Of a stretch of 34,877 nt of DNA, positions 15,508 through 23,796 are shown one piece after another. The DNA is taken from assembly GCA_016212695.1 (NCBI GenBank), contig JACREX010000216.1, positions 1 to 34,877 on the forward strand, given 5' to 3'. The stretch is from Bacteroidia bacterium. GTDB taxonomy: Bacteria > Bacteroidota > Bacteroidia > Bacteroidales > GWF2-35-48. Numbering within the stretch: the first letter of the stretch is position 1; every line of letters starts with the position of its first letter. Made by a program: the position numbers and the translations under genes. Under the pieces are notes generated by a model. It had not been told where the DNA came from and searched no databases. It saw nothing but the letters and a program-made list of their open reading frames with translations.

Positions 15508-16431
15508 CTAATACAATTTACTTCTTTTAATAAGATAGGGCAGCAACACATTTTTAAAATCGGCATTCACGTCGGCTTCCACAATATCAATGTCATACTG
15601 TCCGCACCGGAGTTTGAGTTCGTTTTGATATTTTTGCATAGCATCTATATATGAATCCCGGATATCGTTCGGATTAAATTTCACCTCATCGCCGGTTTCC
15701 ATGTCAATGAATTTATAAGGCCTGTTGCTATATTCAAATTTTTCTTCATGTCGCCTGTCGGTAACATGAAACAGGATCACTTCATGTTTGTTATACCGCA
15801 GGTGCTGGAGCGCAGAAAAAAGATTTTCCGGATCTTCACCGTCCATCATATCGCTGAAGATGATCACAAGGGAACGTTTATGGATATTGTCTGCAATCTG
15901 GTGCAGCATGAGGGAGGCCTGTGTTTTTTTATTGAATTTCGAGTCGTCCCATGTAAATAATTTTTCGAGTTCATGATAAAGCATCCGGGCATGAATCAAC
16001 GACATTTTAGCGGCAGAGTGAAATTCAACCGAATCGGAAAAAAGTGTGACCCCTACAGCATCGCGCTGCTTCCGTAGCATGTAGATCAAGGCGGCGGCGC
16101 AATAAACGGAAAACTGAAGTTTGTTCGTGATTTTTTTTTCATTGAACGGAAAAAGCATGGACGAAGAAATATCAACGAGAATGTGGCTGCGGAGATTGGT
16201 TTCTTCTTCAAACCGTTTAACAAATAATTTATCGGTGCGTCCGTAAAGTTTCCAGTCAATATGTTTTGTGGATTCGCCGGTATTGTATATGCGGTGTTCG
16301 GCAAATTCCACGGAAAATCCGTGAAACGGGCTTTTGTGCAATCCCGTGATAAATCCTTCAACAATATGTTTCGCTATGAATTCGAGATTGTCGGGAACCT
16401 GGGTTTTTTGTATGTCGAAAACGTTATCTAT
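15508..16431 (-). CDS. DUF58 domain protein (vWA-like), atypical start codon
   Basis: DUF58 protein with the signature HRIYNTGESTKHIDWKLYGR followed by TDKLFVKRFEEETNL, then a vWA-like fold with a DxSxS metal site (HILVDISSSMLFPF) and VIIFSDMMDG. DUF58 proteins often pair with MoxR-type ATPases; none is in the window. The first ATG/GTG/TTG in frame is TTG 16341, but conserved residues lie upstream (DIQKTQVPDNLEF, then IAKHIVEGFITGLHKSPFHG) in a frame that stays open to about 16508 with no ATG, GTG or TTG. I place the start near an ATA/ATC pair (16431/16434), which also follows a -7 box at 16470-16477. This gives about 307 residues, the normal family length. A frameshift or sequencing error just upstream is the alternative. 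Confidence 0.85.
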   Translation of the reverse strand: MDNVFDIQKTQVPDNLEFIAKHIVEGFITGLHKSPFHGFSVEFAEHRIYNTGESTKHIDWKLYGRTDKLFVKRFEEETNLRSHILVDISSSMLFPFNEKKITNKLQFSVYCAAALIYMLRKQRDAVGVTLFSDSVEFHSAAKMSLIHARMLYHELEKLFTWDDSKFNKKTQASLMLHQIADNIHKRSLVIIFSDMMDGEDPENLFSALQHLRYNKHEVILFHVTDRRHEEKFEYSNRPYKFIDMETGDEVKFNPNDIRDSYIDAMQKYQNELKLRCGQYDIDIVEADVNADFKNVLLPYLIKRSKLY

Positions 16432-16469
16432 GATTTTGAAATTTGATGTTTTTATACTGCAAACGGTTA

Positions 16470-16477
16470 CAAATTTA
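16470..16477 (-). promoter_or_regulatory. -7 box (TAAATTTG) for the DUF58 gene
   Basis: On the reverse strand an exact TAnnTTTG box is present; a TTTG lies 22 nt upstream (16503-16500), slightly longer than ideal. Transcription would start near 16463, about 30 nt before the proposed ATA/ATC start. Confidence 0.35.
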
Positions 16478-16496
16478 ACTTTTATTGAACAGACAT

Positions 16497-16600
16497 TGTC
16501 AAATTGTTATATTGCTAAATTGTTATAAATCAATCATTAATAATCTATGTGATAATTAAAATAACCATTTAACAATGTCAACAATTTAACCATTTAAAGT
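16497..16600. repeat. AT-rich word-like repeat between DUF58 and trxA
   Basis: Words such as AAATTGTTAT, CTAAATTGTTAT, AACAATGTCAACAATTTAAC and CCATTTAA recur in both orientations. This lies in the 195-nt gap between the DUF58 and trxA genes, where I see no ORF or RNA gene. Confidence 0.45.
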
Positions 16601-16629
16601 ATAACGATGAAAAACCGAATACCCGGGCG

Positions 16630-16944
16630 CTACATAATAGCGTCTAATTTTGTTTTAAAAATATTTTTTTGCGCTGCGCCTACCTGTTTGTCTATTACCT
16701 GGCCGCCTTTGATAAATAAAACCGTGGGTATATTCCGGATTCCGTATCTGGATGTTACGCCGGGGCAAGCATCCACATTCACTTTTCCGATTACCGCTTT
16801 ACCCTCATATTCTTTTGCCAGTTCCTCGATGTACGAACCGATCATTCTGCAAGGCCCGCACCACTCAGCCCAAAAATCAAGCATTGCAGGTTTGTCTGAT
16901 TTTAAAATCAACTCCTCAAAATTTGAATCATTTATTTCTAACAT
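16630..16944 (-). CDS. trxA: Thioredoxin
   Basis: A 104-residue thioredoxin. The active site is WCGPC with Cys29 and Cys32, preceded by MLDFWAEW, and the cis-proline is Pro73 in GIRNIPTVLFIKGG. Length and layout match classic TrxA with no signal peptide, so it is a cytoplasmic disulfide reductase for partners such as ribonucleotide reductase. An extra Cys60 (DACPG) sits before the active-site-facing helix; surface cysteines here occur in some thioredoxins. The ATG at 16944 is 26 nt after the dnaE stop on the same strand, so dnaE and trxA probably share a transcript, an arrangement I believe is common in this phylum. The KNIFKTKLDAIM tail is normal. Confidence 0.95.
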   Translation of the reverse strand: MLEINDSNFEELILKSDKPAMLDFWAEWCGPCRMIGSYIEELAKEYEGKAVIGKVNVDACPGVTSRYGIRNIPTVLFIKGGQVIDKQVGAAQKNIFKTKLDAIM

Positions 16945-16970
16945 ATCTCTAAAGGTTTTTATTGTTTGTA

Positions 16971-19900
16971 TTAATTTATTTTAAATGTTTCTATTTCTGT
17001 GTTATTGTTCAAATATGCAATAAATTCAGATGAAAGTTTAATCTTATGCGTTCTTGAAAACATCTCGATCCAGATTTTTTCTGCCGGTTCATAGATCAGG
17101 AAATTCAGATGAATCTTTCCCTTGTTCGCTTCGGCCAGCGTATTGAATTCTTCGATCAGGCTTTGCGTAAGGTTTTGTATCGGTATCTTGATGGAAATAT
17201 TTTTTATCATTTCGTCTTTCACATCAGAAAGCATGTTGATGCCGGTGATCTTAAATTCCATGTCTTTCTGGTCTTTGTCTCCAAACTTTGGCTGCACTTT
17301 TCCTTTAACAAGCAAGGCATAATTGATAACAAAAAATTTAGTGAAATTTACCCAGTCTTTACCGAACAGCATTAATTCTATGGAGTCGGAATAATCTTCT
17401 ATAACGACCCTGCCATAGGGATTGCCGTTTTTTCCAAGGGCGGATTTTACTTTGGTGACAATGCCTGCAAAAACAAACTCCTTATCTTTACCTTTTTTTA
17501 ATTTTTCCAGATCTTTCAGGTCGGAACAGGTAATATTGGTAAAGCCGTCAATTTCCAATTTATAATCATCCATCGGGTGCGCAGACAGAAAAATTCCGAT
17601 CATTTCTTTTTCTTTATTCAGCTTCTCCACATTCGACCATTCGGGGCGTACAGGTATTGCAGGTTTTGTAATTTGCAGGGTGGATGCGCCCCCGAATAAT
17701 GATTTCTGGTTGCTGTTTTTGTCCTCAATCATTTTATTCCCATATCGGATCAGTGTTTCGATAAATGAAGTTTCCTTGCTGTCATCATCAACAAAATACT
17801 GGTGCCTTTTCGCTTCGGGAAAACAATCGAATGCTCCGGCTTTTGCCAAACCCTCAATACTTTTTTTGTTAACGGAATTCATATTTATCCTTTCGGCAAA
17901 ATTGAATATACCTGTAAATTTTCCGTTTTTGTTCCTTTCGTCGAGGATGCTCTGTACGGCTCCTTCGCCGACTCCTTTAATAGCGGCCATTCCAAACCGG
18001 ATCCGGCCATTCACGACGCTGAACTTCAATTCGCTTTCATTAATATCCGGGCCTAGTACCTGCAGGCCGGTTCTCCTGCATTCGTCCATGTATTTGGTGA
18101 TTTCTTTGATATTATTCAGGTTGCGGCTCAGCACTGCGGCCATATATTCGGCAGGATGATGCGCTTTTAAATAAGCGGTCTGATAGGCAACATTTGAATA
18201 GCAGGTGGAATGAGATTTATTGAACGCATATTGTGCAAATTTTTCCCAGTCGTTCCAGATTTTTAAAACCTTTGTTTCGTCGTAACCCTTCGCCTTGCAT
18301 CCATCCACAAACTTGGCTTTCATCTGGTCCATCATATCTTTCTGCTTCTTTCCCATGGCTTTCCGCAGCTTGTCTGAATCGCCCCTGCTGAAGCCCGCCA
18401 TGTCCTGCGCCAGCAACATCACCTGTTCCTGGTACACCGTGATGCCATACGTTTCTTCCAGGCGTTTTTTCATAACCGGGAAATCGTATTCAATTTTTTC
18501 TCTCCCGTATTTCCTGTTGATGAAACTGGGTATATAATCCATCGGCCCCGGGCGGTAGAGAGCGTTCATAGCGATGAGGTCTTCAAATTTATTGGGTTTA
18601 AGGTCTTTCAGGTATTTTCTCATTCCGTCGGATTCAAACTGGAATGTGCCCACCGTATCGCCCCGGCTGTATAATTCGTAGGTTACTTTATCGTCAAGAG
18701 GGATATTTTCTATATCAATTTCAATGCCTTTCGTCTTCTTAATATTTTCGATTGCATCTTTTATGATGGATAATGTTTTCAGCCCCAGGAAGTCCATTTT
18801 TAAAAGCCCCACTTCTTCTGCCAGCGGGCCTTCATACTGGGTTACCAGAACATTGTCTTCGGTTTTAAGCGGCAGGTAATTTATAAGGTCGTCTTTGCCA
18901 ATAATGATCCCGCAGGCATGGATACCCGTGCTCCGGATAGAACCTTCGAGGGTTTCGGCGAATTTTAAGGTTTCAACAATTTTTGAATTATCTGAATGTC
19001 TTGAATCTGCCAACTCCTTTACTTCTTTAAAGGCGGTGATTAATGTGACCCCCGGAGTTTCAGGCACCAGCTTGGCAAGTCTGTCCGCATCAGAAAGTGG
19101 GAGTTTTAATACGCGCCCCACATCCCGGATGGATGATTTTGCCGCCATTGTGCCGAAAGTAATGATATGAGCCACCCTTTCTTTCCCGTATTTATCGTTC
19201 ACCCATTTCAATACGGCTTCGCGGCCATCGTCGTCAAAATCAATATCTATATCTGGCATGGAGATACGGTCGGGATTGAGGAAACGTTCGAACAGAAGAT
19301 CGTATTTAAGCGGGTCTATATCTGTAATTTTTAAACAATAGGCAACCACAGAACCTGCGGCTGAACCTCTTCCGGGCCCTACTGCAACACCCATCCGGCG
19401 GGCAGCATTTAGAAAATCCTGCACGATCAGAAAGTAGCCGGGAAACCCCATTTTTTTGATAACGCCCAGTTCAAAATCAATGCGTTCTTTAATATCTTCG
19501 GATAGTTCCGGGTAGCGTTTTTTTGCTCCTTCTAAGGTTAAATGGTGCAAATAATTGTTCGTATCGGAGAACCCGTCCGGTAATGGAAAGTCCGGCATAA
19601 TCGGGCCTGTCTCGATCGTAAACTTTTCAATTTTATCTGCAATTTCAAGAGTGTTCTCTAAGGCTTCCGGAATATCGGCAAACAATTCGCTCATCTCGGC
19701 CTGCGTCTTGAACCATTCCTGTTTTGTATACCGCATCCGGTTGGTTTCTTCCCTGTCGGATTGCGTATTCAGGCAAATTAAAATATCATGGGCATCTGCA
19801 TCTTCGGGGTTTACAAAATGCACATCGTTTGAAGCCACTAATTTGACATTATACTTTTCAGCTAATTTAATAAAGACTTTGCCGGCAATCTGCTGCCTGG

Positions 19901-20471
19901 GAAAAACATCCTGTGCAGCCGAAGGGTCGTTCGTTTCGTGTCGCTGTAACTCGAAATAAAAATCATCGCCGAAAATTTCTTTAAATTCAAGTATGGCTGC
20001 TTCGGCTTTATCCATGTCGTTTTCAAGAATGGCCTGGGGTATTTCGCCCGCAATGCAGGCAGTGGTTGCAATCAGCCCCTTTGAATATTTCCTGAGGAGT
20101 TCTTTATCAATACGGGGTTTATAATAAAAACCCTCTATCCATCCGTAAGAAACTAATTTTACGAGATTGAAATACCCTTCGACATTCTTTGCCAGAAGGA
20201 TCAGGTGATGATAATTCTTTTGATTGTCTTTAACTTTTTTATCAAACCGGTTGGTCGGGGCCACATACATTTCGCAGCCGATAATGGGCTTGACACCCAT
20301 TCTGGTGGCAAATTTATGAAATTCTTTTATGCCGAACATATTGCCATGATCGGTTAACGCAAGCGCCGGCATTCCATCAGCCTTAGCCTTGCAGACCAAA
20401 CCCTTTATACTTGCCTGCCCGTCGAGAACAGAGTATTGCGAGTGCACATGAAGATGAACAAAACCCGGCAT
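16971..20471 (-). CDS. dnaE: DNA polymerase III alpha subunit
   Basis: A 1,166-residue replicative polymerase catalytic subunit, close to the usual DnaE1 length. The PHP domain opens with FVHLHVHSQYSVLDG (metal-binding His) and ALTDHGNMFG. The catalytic acids lie in PDIDIDFDDDGR (near residue 405) and LLKMDFLGLKTL (near 557). The fingers region has YRPGPMDYIPSFI and YGITVYQEQVMLLAQDMAGF. A helix-hairpin-helix region and an OB fold (FVFAGIVTKVKSALGK, near 1000) complete it. There is no 3'-5' exonuclease domain, so proofreading must come from a separate subunit or the PHP domain. No intein or frameshift is seen. The start MPGFVHLHVHS at 20471 is fixed by the family. It is followed by trxA. Confidence 0.97.
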   Translation of the reverse strand: MPGFVHLHVHSQYSVLDGQASIKGLVCKAKADGMPALALTDHGNMFGIKEFHKFATRMGVKPIIGCEMYVAPTNRFDKKVKDNQKNYHHLILLAKNVEGYFNLVKLVSYGWIEGFYYKPRIDKELLRKYSKGLIATTACIAGEIPQAILENDMDKAEAAILEFKEIFGDDFYFELQRHETNDPSAAQDVFPRQQIAGKVFIKLAEKYNVKLVASNDVHFVNPEDADAHDILICLNTQSDREETNRMRYTKQEWFKTQAEMSELFADIPEALENTLEIADKIEKFTIETGPIMPDFPLPDGFSDTNNYLHHLTLEGAKKRYPELSEDIKERIDFELGVIKKMGFPGYFLIVQDFLNAARRMGVAVGPGRGSAAGSVVAYCLKITDIDPLKYDLLFERFLNPDRISMPDIDIDFDDDGREAVLKWVNDKYGKERVAHIITFGTMAAKSSIRDVGRVLKLPLSDADRLAKLVPETPGVTLITAFKEVKELADSRHSDNSKIVETLKFAETLEGSIRSTGIHACGIIIGKDDLINYLPLKTEDNVLVTQYEGPLAEEVGLLKMDFLGLKTLSIIKDAIENIKKTKGIEIDIENIPLDDKVTYELYSRGDTVGTFQFESDGMRKYLKDLKPNKFEDLIAMNALYRPGPMDYIPSFINRKYGREKIEYDFPVMKKRLEETYGITVYQEQVMLLAQDMAGFSRGDSDKLRKAMGKKQKDMMDQMKAKFVDGCKAKGYDETKVLKIWNDWEKFAQYAFNKSHSTCYSNVAYQTAYLKAHHPAEYMAAVLSRNLNNIKEITKYMDECRRTGLQVLGPDINESELKFSVVNGRIRFGMAAIKGVGEGAVQSILDERNKNGKFTGIFNFAERINMNSVNKKSIEGLAKAGAFDCFPEAKRHQYFVDDDSKETSFIETLIRYGNKMIEDKNSNQKSLFGGASTLQITKPAIPVRPEWSNVEKLNKEKEMIGIFLSAHPMDDYKLEIDGFTNITCSDLKDLEKLKKGKDKEFVFAGIVTKVKSALGKNGNPYGRVVIEDYSDSIELMLFGKDWVNFTKFFVINYALLVKGKVQPKFGDKDQKDMEFKITGINMLSDVKDEMIKNISIKIPIQNLTQSLIEEFNTLAEANKGKIHLNFLIYEPAEKIWIEMFSRTHKIKLSSEFIAYLNNNTEIETFKIN

Positions 20472-20708
20472 TTTCTAATCGTATTTTTTAGTTTATATTT
20501 TGCTGCGTTTAAATCACGGCCATCATGATGATATTGGATTAACGCATTACCAAAATTATTAATTGTAAATTTAAGTAATAATGAAATTCAAAAAAAGGTT
20601 GTTGATAAATGTTTAATAAGTTAGCTTAGCTGTTTTTCATTGAGGCGATTAATTTTGCAGATGTTGAATAATGCCTGTTAATATCGTGGGTTTTTGAAAA
20701 GAAATCCG

Positions 20709-20716
20709 TATTTTTG
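20709..20716 (+). promoter_or_regulatory. -7 box (TATTTTTG) for the esterase gene
   Basis: An exact TAnnTTTG match; transcription would start near 20723, 18 nt before the ATG at 20741. The TTG at 20714 that would extend the ORF lies inside this box. No TTG at ideal spacing upstream. The rest of the 20472-20740 gap is AT-rich with no gene seen. Confidence 0.45.
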
Positions 20717-20740
20717 CATATCGGTAACGTCATATTCCGG

Positions 20741-21976
20741 ATGAAAATTATTTTATTCTTTCAAGCGATTTTGTTTTTAATTTCAGGCTATGCTGTGGCG
20801 GGCTGGCAGCAGGTTACAAATTTTGGTTCCAACCCCGGCAACCTGAATATGTTTTTATATGTACCGGATGGCATACCGGGCAATGCCCCCATGGTTGTCG
20901 CCCTGCACGGATGTACACAGACTGCCGCCCAGTTCAGGGATAACTCCGGATGGAATGATCTTGCGGACAAGTATAAATTTTATGTGATTTATCCCGAACA
21001 AAAAGCAACCAATAATTCTTATTATTGTTTCAACTGGTTTCTGCCTTCCGACCAGAACCGCGACAGCGGAGAAGCCCTTTCGATACTGCAAATGGTTGAT
21101 TACGTTAAATCAAATTATTCGGTTAATAACAGCAAAGTATTTACAACCGGGCTTTCTGCAGGTGCAGGCATGACTGCTGTTTTGCTGGCTGCGTATCCCG
21201 ATGTTTTCAGCGGCGGGGCCATCATGTCGGGCGTTGCATACAAGGCTGCTTCTGATGCTGCCACTGCATCCAATGCCATGTACGGATTAGTTACCAAAAC
21301 ACCCACTGAATGGAAAAATCTTGTTACAGGAGCTTATCCTGCTTATACCGGGACATACCCGAGAGTTGCCGTTTTTCATGGTTTGTATGACAATGTGGTT
21401 TATCCTGCGAATGTTACCGAATTAGTGAAACAATGGACCGCTGTACACAATATTTCTCAAACGCCGTATGCCACGATAAGCGCCTTTCTCAGTAATCCCG
21501 ACATTGAACAGGCCGTTTATACAAATGCCGGGAATGACACTGTTGTTCTGACTTACAGAATAAACAATATGGGACATGCTATTGCCGTGGATCCCGGAAC
21601 AGGAATTATGCAGGGAGGAACTATTGGCACTTATGCGATTGATAAAAATTTTTATTCATCCTACTGGGCGGCAAAATTTTTCGGAATTGCAGATGGATTT
21701 TCTATGGTTAATGAGCCGGGTCAATCAGAGAATATCTCAATATTTCCTAATCCTGCCGGAGAAAAAATCCATATAAACTATATGCTGAAAAATTACTCTC
21801 AGGCTAAATTAATTTTCAAAAATACTTTAGGTGAAGAAGTATTTCAATGCTCCATAAACCAGGGGATGAGCATCCTTGAAACAGATACACAAAAATGGCC
21901 GGCAGGCTTGTATCAATGCAGCCTGGTTATAAACAACATGATTGTTGAAACCCAAAAAGTAGTATTAACGAAATAG
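20741..21976 (+). CDS. Secreted PHB-depolymerase-family esterase with T9SS type-A tail
   Basis: 411 residues. A signal peptide (MKIILFFQAILFLISGYAVAG) leads to an alpha/beta hydrolase of the Esterase_phd/feruloyl-esterase-like group: oxyanion region VALHGCTQTAAQFRDNSGW, nucleophile Ser139 in GLSAGAGM, Asp217 in HGLYDNVVYP and His279 in NNMGHAIAVD. From about residue 333 ISIFPNPAGEKIHINY...WPAGLYQCSL is a type-A T9SS sorting domain, so the enzyme is probably exported by T9SS and attached or released outside. Substrates in the family include poly-3-hydroxybutyrate, acetylated or feruloylated xylan and other esters; which applies is unknown. ATG 20741 is preferred over TTG 20714, which lies in a promoter box. 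It is divergent from dnaE and converges with the AAA ATPase gene, with a 5-nt gap. Confidence 0.9.
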   Translation: MKIILFFQAILFLISGYAVAGWQQVTNFGSNPGNLNMFLYVPDGIPGNAPMVVALHGCTQTAAQFRDNSGWNDLADKYKFYVIYPEQKATNNSYYCFNWFLPSDQNRDSGEALSILQMVDYVKSNYSVNNSKVFTTGLSAGAGMTAVLLAAYPDVFSGGAIMSGVAYKAASDAATASNAMYGLVTKTPTEWKNLVTGAYPAYTGTYPRVAVFHGLYDNVVYPANVTELVKQWTAVHNISQTPYATISAFLSNPDIEQAVYTNAGNDTVVLTYRINNMGHAIAVDPGTGIMQGGTIGTYAIDKNFYSSYWAAKFFGIADGFSMVNEPGQSENISIFPNPAGEKIHINYMLKNYSQAKLIFKNTLGEEVFQCSINQGMSILETDTQKWPAGLYQCSLVINNMIVETQKVVLTK

Positions 21977-21981
21977 TTGAA

Positions 21982-23121
21982 TTACACATATTTCCATTTT
22001 CCCGGAATTTCGGCAATGGGGAGTACTGTAATTTTTTCATTTAGTTTATACTTTTCTTTTCCCGGATAGACAATCCATACATGTTCAAGATTTAAATCTT
22101 CGCTTGCAATTTTTAGTGATCTTGTTATAGACGGGGCATCAGAAAATTTAAATTCAACTCCCCAGTTTTTTCCATTGTGTTGCCAAAACAGGTCAATCTC
22201 AGCGCCTGAGTGGGTATTCCAGAAAAACAATTCTTCGTTTCGTTTATCAATGCTTTTGGTGGCACATTCAAGCGCAAAGCCCTCCCACGACGCGCCTAAT
22301 TTATTGTGACCAGTTAGTTGGGTGTATCCGTTTACAGATATCAAAGAATGAAAAATACCGGAATCCCGGATATATAATTTTGGCCTTTTGACAATGCGCT
22401 TAGAAGTATTTGTTGCCCACGGGTTGAGTTGCCTGACCATAAAAGTGCCTTCGAGAAGATTAATATAATTTCTTGCAGTCATATCTGAAATGCCGAAAGA
22501 TCGCCCCAGTTCCGCATAATTGATTATTTGGCTATGATAGTGAGCAAGCATCATCCAGAAGCGACGTAATGTGTTAGCAGGTATATTTACACCAATTTGA
22601 GGAATGTCTCTTTCGAGAAAAGTAGTGATGAAATTCTCGCGCCACAGGACGCTTTTTTGGTCGTTGCTTGCAAGAAATGCTTTAGGAAAACCACCGCGCA
22701 ACCATAGTTTTTTATAACCATCGTTTGTAATATCGTGCAGCCTGAATCCGCCCAGTTCATAAAAACCAACCCTGCCGGCAAGCGTTTCACTGGTCTGCTT
22801 TATGATCTGAAACGAGGCGCTTCCAAGAATGAGATATTTTTGTTTAGGATTGTTATCTACAATATAACGCAATACCGGAAAAAGTTCAGGTTTTATTTGA
22901 ATCTCGTCTATAACGATAAGGCCTTTCAAATCTTCCAACGTAAGCAGGGGGTTTTCGAGTTTTATTAAATCTCTCGGATTTTCAAGATCAAAATAGTGGT
23001 TTGCATGAAATCCATTAGCCAATGTTGTTTTTCCCGATTGCCTGGGTCCAAGTATTGCAACAACAGGAAAAAGACTCAAGTATTTTTTTATATTTTTATT
23101 TTCAATACTTCGTAAAATCAT
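21982..23121 (-). CDS. AAA-family ATPase with DUF4143 domain
   Basis: 379 residues. Walker A is GPRQSGKTT (25-33) and Walker B is LIVIDEIQ (68-75), followed by ILGSASFQIIKQTSETLAGR as sensor region. The C-terminal DUF4143 part shows NYAELGRSFGISDMTARNYI (a winged-helix-like segment), LEGTFMVRQLNPW and a restriction-nuclease-like block with AEIDLFW and WGVEFKFSDAP, resembling the E/D-ExK core of nuclease folds. This family is common and mobile in Bacteroidota and Archaea; its function is not established. The start at ATG 23121 (MILRSIENKNIKKYL) is typical. It has its own good promoter and is not obviously linked to its neighbours. Confidence 0.9.
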   Translation of the reverse strand: MILRSIENKNIKKYLSLFPVVAILGPRQSGKTTLANGFHANHYFDLENPRDLIKLENPLLTLEDLKGLIVIDEIQIKPELFPVLRYIVDNNPKQKYLILGSASFQIIKQTSETLAGRVGFYELGGFRLHDITNDGYKKLWLRGGFPKAFLASNDQKSVLWRENFITTFLERDIPQIGVNIPANTLRRFWMMLAHYHSQIINYAELGRSFGISDMTARNYINLLEGTFMVRQLNPWATNTSKRIVKRPKLYIRDSGIFHSLISVNGYTQLTGHNKLGASWEGFALECATKSIDKRNEELFFWNTHSGAEIDLFWQHNGKNWGVEFKFSDAPSITRSLKIASEDLNLEHVWIVYPGKEKYKLNEKITVLPIAEIPGKWKYV

Positions 23122-23140
23122 AACTTATTGATATTTTGTA

Positions 23141-23172
23141 CAAATATAAAAAATCTTCCATGAAAAATCAAA
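23141..23172 (-). promoter_or_regulatory. Promoter of the AAA/DUF4143 gene
   Basis: On the reverse strand TTTTG ends at 23169, followed by 20 nt and TATATTTG (23148-23141). Predicted start near 23134, leaving a leader of about 13 nt before the ATG at 23121. Confidence 0.55.
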
Positions 23173-23201
23173 ATTTAATTATGAAATTTCAAGGAAAAAA
23201 T

Positions 23202-23600
23202 TTAATCTTCCTTTATTTTTTTGCGGTCAATTTTTTTCTGCGCGGTTTTTTTCTTTGCATCCAATCTTTGTTTTTTTGATGCTTCGGTGGGTTTTGTGGG
23301 TTTGCGTTTTTTCTTTTTGCGAAAGCATTTTTCTAAAAGACTGTAAAATTTTTCTATGCATATCTGTTTGTTTTTGAATTGAGTCCTTTCGGCCTGTGAT
23401 ACGATGCGGATATAACCATCCTTCGTTATTTTGCCAGCCAGTTTTTCATTCAGGATAGCTTTTTCATTATCCGATAAAATATCCGAATCGCAGATATGAA
23501 AACGAAGTTCAACCTTGGTGGCAACCTTGTTGACATTCTGTCCGCCTGCGCCGCTGCTGCGGGATGTGATGAATTCAAACTCCGAAGAAAAATTTTTCAT
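23202..23600 (-). CDS. arfB: Alternative ribosome-rescue factor, peptidyl-tRNA hydrolase ArfB (YaeJ/ICT1 type)
   Basis: 132 residues. The release-factor catalytic motif GGQ is at residues 19-21 within TSRSSGAGGQNVNKVATKVE. There is no stop-codon recognition domain. The C-terminus is a long basic tail (CFRKKKKRKPTKPTEASKK and on) that in this family enters the mRNA channel of stalled ribosomes. Role: binds ribosomes stalled without a stop codon and hydrolyses the peptidyl-tRNA. The length is close to the usual 130-140. An exact -7 box TATCTTTG (23627-23620, reverse) lies 20 nt upstream of the ATG at 23600. It is divergent from the giant adhesin gene; the gap 23601-23778 holds AT-rich DNA and promoter boxes only. 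Confidence 0.93.
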   Translation of the reverse strand: MKNFSSEFEFITSRSSGAGGQNVNKVATKVELRFHICDSDILSDNEKAILNEKLAGKITKDGYIRIVSQAERTQFKNKQICIEKFYSLLEKCFRKKKKRKPTKPTEASKKQRLDAKKKTAQKKIDRKKIKED

Positions 23601-23773
23601 GAAATTACCAGATATAAGACAAAGATATAAAATTATGTTACGATTTACCTCTTGTTAATAATTACCCCGACAATCTTATAACAATATTCACCAAAAAAAA
23701 CCTATTGATAAATTGACCGTATAAAGTTTAAAATTTGATCCGTATCAGGATGGCCTATTATAATAAAATATAT

Positions 23774-23781
23774 TATTTTTG
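23774..23781 (+). promoter_or_regulatory. -7 box (TATTTTTG) before the giant adhesin
   Basis: An exact TAnnTTTG match. It would start transcripts near 23788 and leave GTG 23797 as first start codon. It contains the TTG (23779-23781) that would otherwise be used as start. No consensus -33 box is seen. Confidence 0.4.
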
Positions 23782-23796
23782 GATCAATATAAGATT

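Noticed and set aside
16607-16984. 125-aa + strand frame covering trxA
   Set aside because: It is the antisense of the thioredoxin gene; WCGPC and cis-Pro on the - strand settle the coding strand.
17680-18159. 159-aa open frame on the + strand opposite dnaE
   Set aside because: It lies wholly within the conserved dnaE gene on the other strand, has no family resemblance and no promoter; other long opposite-strand frames in dnaE and the adhesin are of the same kind.
16971-20471. Possible intein or split in dnaE
   Set aside because: Catalytic motifs follow at normal spacing and total length is standard, so no insertion is present.
21982-23121. AAA/DUF4143 gene considered as part of a defence system or transposon
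   Set aside because: It is a single gene with its own promoter, with no nuclease, methylase, transposase or inverted repeats beside it; the family is widespread and unassigned.
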